Of a DNA stretch of 54,853 nt, positions 52,510 through 54,853 are shown piece by piece (within the stretch, counting starts at the first letter, position 1; the number at the start of each line of letters is the position of its first letter). The position numbers and the translations under genes were made by a program. Below the pieces are notes generated by a model. It was given only the letters and a program-made list of their open reading frames with translations. It was not told the DNA's origin and did no database searches. Origin of the DNA: Chara braunii (lineage: Eukaryota > Streptophyta > Charophyceae > Charales > Characeae). The stretch lies in contig BFEA01000181.1 in the NCBI GenBank assembly GCA_003427395.1, positions 2,003,462-2,058,314 of the forward strand, written 5' to 3'.

Positions 52510-53177
52510 TGTCGGAGGGCGCGGTGTCCCGGCCCTCCTGTGTACCAGGCTTTAGCTCAATACCTGCCCCAGCTTAGGTGCCCGCGGCTCGTCAGGTAGT
52601 TCCCGAGTCTCAGTATGTCAGGGAATGGACCGGTCCAATTGGTGTTTATCCTTAGCAAAAAGGGGTGCGCCACTGGGCTTTTCATTGGTCCACGCAGGCT
52701 CGGCACCCTGTTGTACAGCAGAGCACTACCGACTAGTGGCCGTGGTAGCCGTCGGGTTCGCCCAGGGACGCGGAAGTAAACAGACCGGTGCGGTCTTTTC
52801 TGCTGCGCGCCGAGAGCTCTTTGGCCAGGTTGTGGGTTAGGTGCTTGGAGCGGTGGTCGATGTCAAGAGGAAAAGAGGCTAGGCAAAGAAAACAAGAAAG
52901 AAAAAAAAAAAAAAAAAATGTAAAAAGGAAAATGAAAAGAAAGCTAGAGGTCTAATCTGCGTGACTGAACTGTCAGCCTTAGTTTGGGGAAATCTGGCGG
53001 CCTCTAGTCACTGTCGTTACATTTTCGTTCTTTCATTATTATTATTGTTATTATTATTATTATTTTTAGTAATTTTAAATTCTTAGACGTGGATTTCTTT
53101 TGATTATAGTCATTTCGCGGGGAGAGTCGTCAACGGTTCGAATTCGAACCCGAATGATCCGAGGGCCAAGACTGTCA
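52510..53177 (+). repeat. candidate 3' LTR
   Basis: It is collinear with 33595-34420, from GGAGGGCGCGGTGTCCCGG to CCAAGACTGTCA. Here the poly-A tract is short and ungapped, and the ATT microsatellite lies at 53034-53065. Similarity stops on both sides (GGTCCTCCGG follows here, GGCCCTATG follows the 5' copy), as expected for LTRs. Confidence 0.75.
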
Positions 53178-53194
53178 GGTCCTCCGGCCAGGTA

Positions 53195-53410
53195 AGCCTT
53201 TCCCTTCCACTTCTTCTCTCATCCTCCTCCTCCTCTTTCTTCTTCTTCTTCTTCTCCTTCCTTCTTCCCCCTATACTATTTCACCGCTTGCGAGGCCGTT
53301 TTCCACGTGCGTCACCCCCTTTTTCTCGTCCGGTCACCTCCTCTTTCTCCGCAACTCCTCCCTCGTTCTTCTCTTTTCTTCTTCTTCTTCTTCTTCTTCT
53401 CGTGCGCTCT
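53195..53410. repeat. TTC/TCC-rich polypyrimidine tract
   Basis: CTTC and TCC repeats, partly (TTC)n at 53380-53400. The Arg/Glu-rich minus-strand frame is an artefact. Confidence 0.7.
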
Positions 53411-53739
53411 CTTCCTTCTGCGCCCTGCCTTCTGCGCGCTACCCCTTTCTCTCGATCCGGCGTCCTCGAGGGCGCGAAATAGTATCGAGCGGCCGAGCTT
53501 GAAGCCCCGTACCCACGGCCACGATGGGAATGAACCTTCCCGTGGTTGTGGCGCGGATTTGTTGAGGCAGATGAATCTCGTGAGGTACGAGATCCGGAGG
53601 GAAAAAAGTCCACAAAAAAAAATTAATAAAAGTAAATAAAGAAGAATCTAACTAAACTAATAAAATAGAATAAAAGAAAGAACACAATCGAATTTCTAAC
53701 TGCTCTAGGCCGACAAGTGGCGGCCACGTTACAGCAAGC

Positions 53740-53815
53740 TCAACTCCAACTACTAACAACAACTAACTCGTAATCCGAAGGTCGCGGGCTCGAGTCCCGA
53801 CCGTTCAAACTTAGG
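53740..53815 (+). tRNA. tRNA-Thr(CGT)-like 3' half, probable pseudo-tRNA
   Basis: CTCGTAATCCGAAGGTCGCG followed by GGCTCGAGTCCCG has the form of an anticodon loop with CGT, a variable loop and a T-arm (B box GGCTCGAGTCC). The expected D-arm upstream is poor (AAGCTCAACTCC only weakly resembles an A box), and the acceptor stem is not seen. It is probably a tRNA-derived SINE part or pseudogene, not a functional tRNA. Confidence 0.4.
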
Positions 53816-53848
53816 TAAAATGAAAAGTAGAGCTCCTTGTCAAAAGGT

Positions 53849-53926
53849 AGCTAGCTCGGAGGGCAGCAAACCTTGATCCCCAAATCCCCCGCATATCAAC
53901 CCATACTAAAACCTACTAAGCTAGCT
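53849..53926 (-). repeat. tRNA-like (SINE-like) element, second copy
   Basis: On the minus strand it starts AGCTAGCTTAGTAGG, containing an A box TAGCTTAGTAGG (53923-53912). TTGATATGC and GGGGATCAAGG follow, where the first copy (4153-4232) has TTGATACGC and GGGATCGAATCC. The terminal AGCTAGCT arms (53849-53856, 53919-53926) can pair. The B box is degenerate here. Confidence 0.45.
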
Positions 53927-54341
53927 CCCACTTCAAGAAAAAGGGGATTAGCTCTGGTATACATAAAGTAACGTGGCTCGGTCCAACCAATGGTCTGAGC
54001 CCATTCTAGCCTGCGCTAGCGTGTACGCTTGCTAATCTGCGCGCCTATCTGAATGTCTGTCGCCTTGAGCGCGTGCGTGACCCGGAAGGGCACGTATTTC
54101 ATCGGAAGGCCCGAAGGGCCGGTACTTAGCCGTGACCGCGGCATCGAGGGTCGCGGCGGGGTAAACACTCAAGTGGCGGGTAGGCCGGTACCACACCAAG
54201 TACAGGTAGACGTGACGGGTATACGAGTCGGGGCCGAAAAGTTGAAAATTTTTAAACCCCTGGTACTCGTAGATAGACAGGTACCAAACCAAGTCTCAGT
54301 GCGTGTCGTAGATCTACCTAACACAACATCAACCCAACTGA

Positions 54342-54366
54342 CCCCTCGACCTCTTCTGTCGAGGGG
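54342..54366. repeat. perfect 9-bp hairpin
   Basis: CCCCTCGAC (54342-54350), loop CTCTTCT, GTCGAGGGG (54358-54366). It is not followed by a T-run sufficient for a terminator call. Confidence 0.65.
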
Positions 54367-54548
54367 TATTACTACTGATCATAATCACCGCGGCGCACGT
54401 CATAATAACGCGCGTACATACTTAACGAAATTTTCTCATCGTTTTTTTGCCCCGGCCTCAGTGGCCGAGGAATTTGCTTCCAGTGTCACGCCAAGCGTGC
54501 ACACCCCCTTTATTCCAGACTGGCTCCGTCATGGTAGTCGACGCCGCC

Positions 54549-54620
54549 ACCGTGTCGAATGCAAAGACATGGCAAAATACCCTTGTAAGGGTATTTTGTC
54601 CGACACCGATTTTGCTAAAA
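54549..54620. repeat. nested palindromic module, copy 2
   Basis: The outer GTGTCGA and TCCGACAC arms enclose the perfect 12-bp hairpin CAAAATACCCTT-GT-AAGGGTATTTTG. Shared with copy 1 (4808-4869): TGTCGA, TGCAAA, CATG, ATACCCTTGTAAGG, TCCGACACCG. It is followed by the TTTTGCTAAAAAAGTGACAG segment of the window-end repeat. Confidence 0.6.
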
Positions 54621-54689
54621 AAGTGACAGTGTATATTTCCACGTTTCAACGAAAGATTCATTTCGTTTTTGCTCATCCTATCGATGAAA

Positions 54690-54732
<43 letters not shown>

Positions 54733-54853
54733 TAGAGAGAGTCGATAAGTCTCCAACCTCGGCGAACAGCTAAGTCTCCAACCTCGCCCCCCGCCGCACA
54801 CTACCTGGATCGATAGAATGAGCAAATCAAAAAGTGGCAGTGTATATTTCCAC
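54600..54853 (-). repeat. palindromic repeat family, right-end inverted copy
   Basis: Reverse-complemented, the last ~165 bases match 1680-1860: CTACCACTTTTTGATTTGCT-like, TTCTATCGATC, GGTTGGAGACTTATC and a CA/GA microsatellite (54690-54733 on the plus strand). They are followed by CATCGATAGGATGAGCAAAA and ACGAAATGAATCTTTCGTTG as in 1641-1685. The copy is cut by the window end. Confidence 0.65.

Larger units (their letters stand above)
33595..53177 (+). mobile_element. giant Ty3-type LTR retroelement (candidate, ~19.6 kb)
   Basis: Two direct repeats (33595-34420 and 52510-53177) bracket gag-protease-RT-RNase H-integrase in that order on the plus strand, the Ty3-type order. The 5' leader (34421-44345) is unusually long and holds a leader ORF and a tandem module array. 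The 3' part after integrase is about 3 kb and repeat-rich. No convincing target-site duplication or tRNA primer-binding site was found, so the LTR boundaries are provisional. Coding regions carry stops and frameshifts, so this copy is inactive. Confidence 0.7.

Noticed and set aside
53281-53613. Arg/Glu-rich minus-strand frame resembling a nuclear protein
   Set aside because: It is a translation of the TTC/TCC polypyrimidine tract on the opposite strand.

Overview
The window reads as repeat-dense eukaryotic nuclear DNA. There is no operon-like gene packing, microsatellites (AAT, CA, CT, TTC, CTGC/CTGT) and poly-A runs are everywhere, and there are two N-filled assembly gaps. I found no intact host gene that I can defend. 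The recognisable proteins all belong to decayed mobile elements: a Helitron, a Penelope-like element (PLE) with an N-terminal GIY-YIG nuclease, a truncated Ty3-type element, and a very large Ty3-type element. GIY-YIG-first PLEs are known from the green lineage, so my best guess is a large algal or charophyte genome (Chara-like). That is inference and was not tested.

Layout. 0-4 kb: simple repeats plus a palindromic repeat family that recurs, inverted, at the right end of the window. 4.0-4.9 kb: tRNA-like and hairpin repeats. 4.9-9.1 kb (minus strand): a degenerate Helitron with N-terminal domain, HUH Rep and Pif1-type helicase, broken by many stops and frameshifts. 10-13.65 kb: CTGY tetranucleotide arrays running into a satellite of roughly 0.6 kb units with internal A-tracts and a 340-N gap. 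13.66-15.96 kb (minus): Ty3-like gag, protease and partial RT, cut off at the satellite. 16.8-17.3 kb and 23.7-23.9 kb: a 237-bp repeat family flanking the PLE. 17.4-23.5 kb (minus): the PLE, with a Gly/Asn/Trp-rich zinc-knuckle ORF1, GIY-YIG nuclease and RT. A 5'-truncated copy lies directly upstream, giving 1.3-kb pseudo-LTRs, and each pseudo-LTR carries a hammerhead-ribozyme-like motif. A bacterial/organelle-type LSU rRNA fragment abuts its 3' end. 24-33.5 kb: AT-rich and simple-repeat DNA with tandem duplications and minisatellites.

33.6-53.2 kb: a candidate LTR element of about 19.6 kb on the plus strand, bounded by two closely similar 0.65-kb direct repeats. It has a long 5' region, then a tandem array of diverged protein modules (class A at least five times, class B twice), then gag with an altered zinc knuckle, protease, RT, RNase H and integrase, then about 3 kb of repeat-rich 3' non-coding DNA. 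Most inferred inactivating changes in its gag-pol are G-to-A. 53.2-54.85 kb: pyrimidine tracts, a second tRNA-like repeat, hairpins and the inverted copy of the left-end repeat.

The most unusual items are the PLE with its paired ribozyme-like motifs and the tandemly amplified module array upstream of the Ty3-type gag. All sequence comparisons were made by eye inside this window. No database search was possible.
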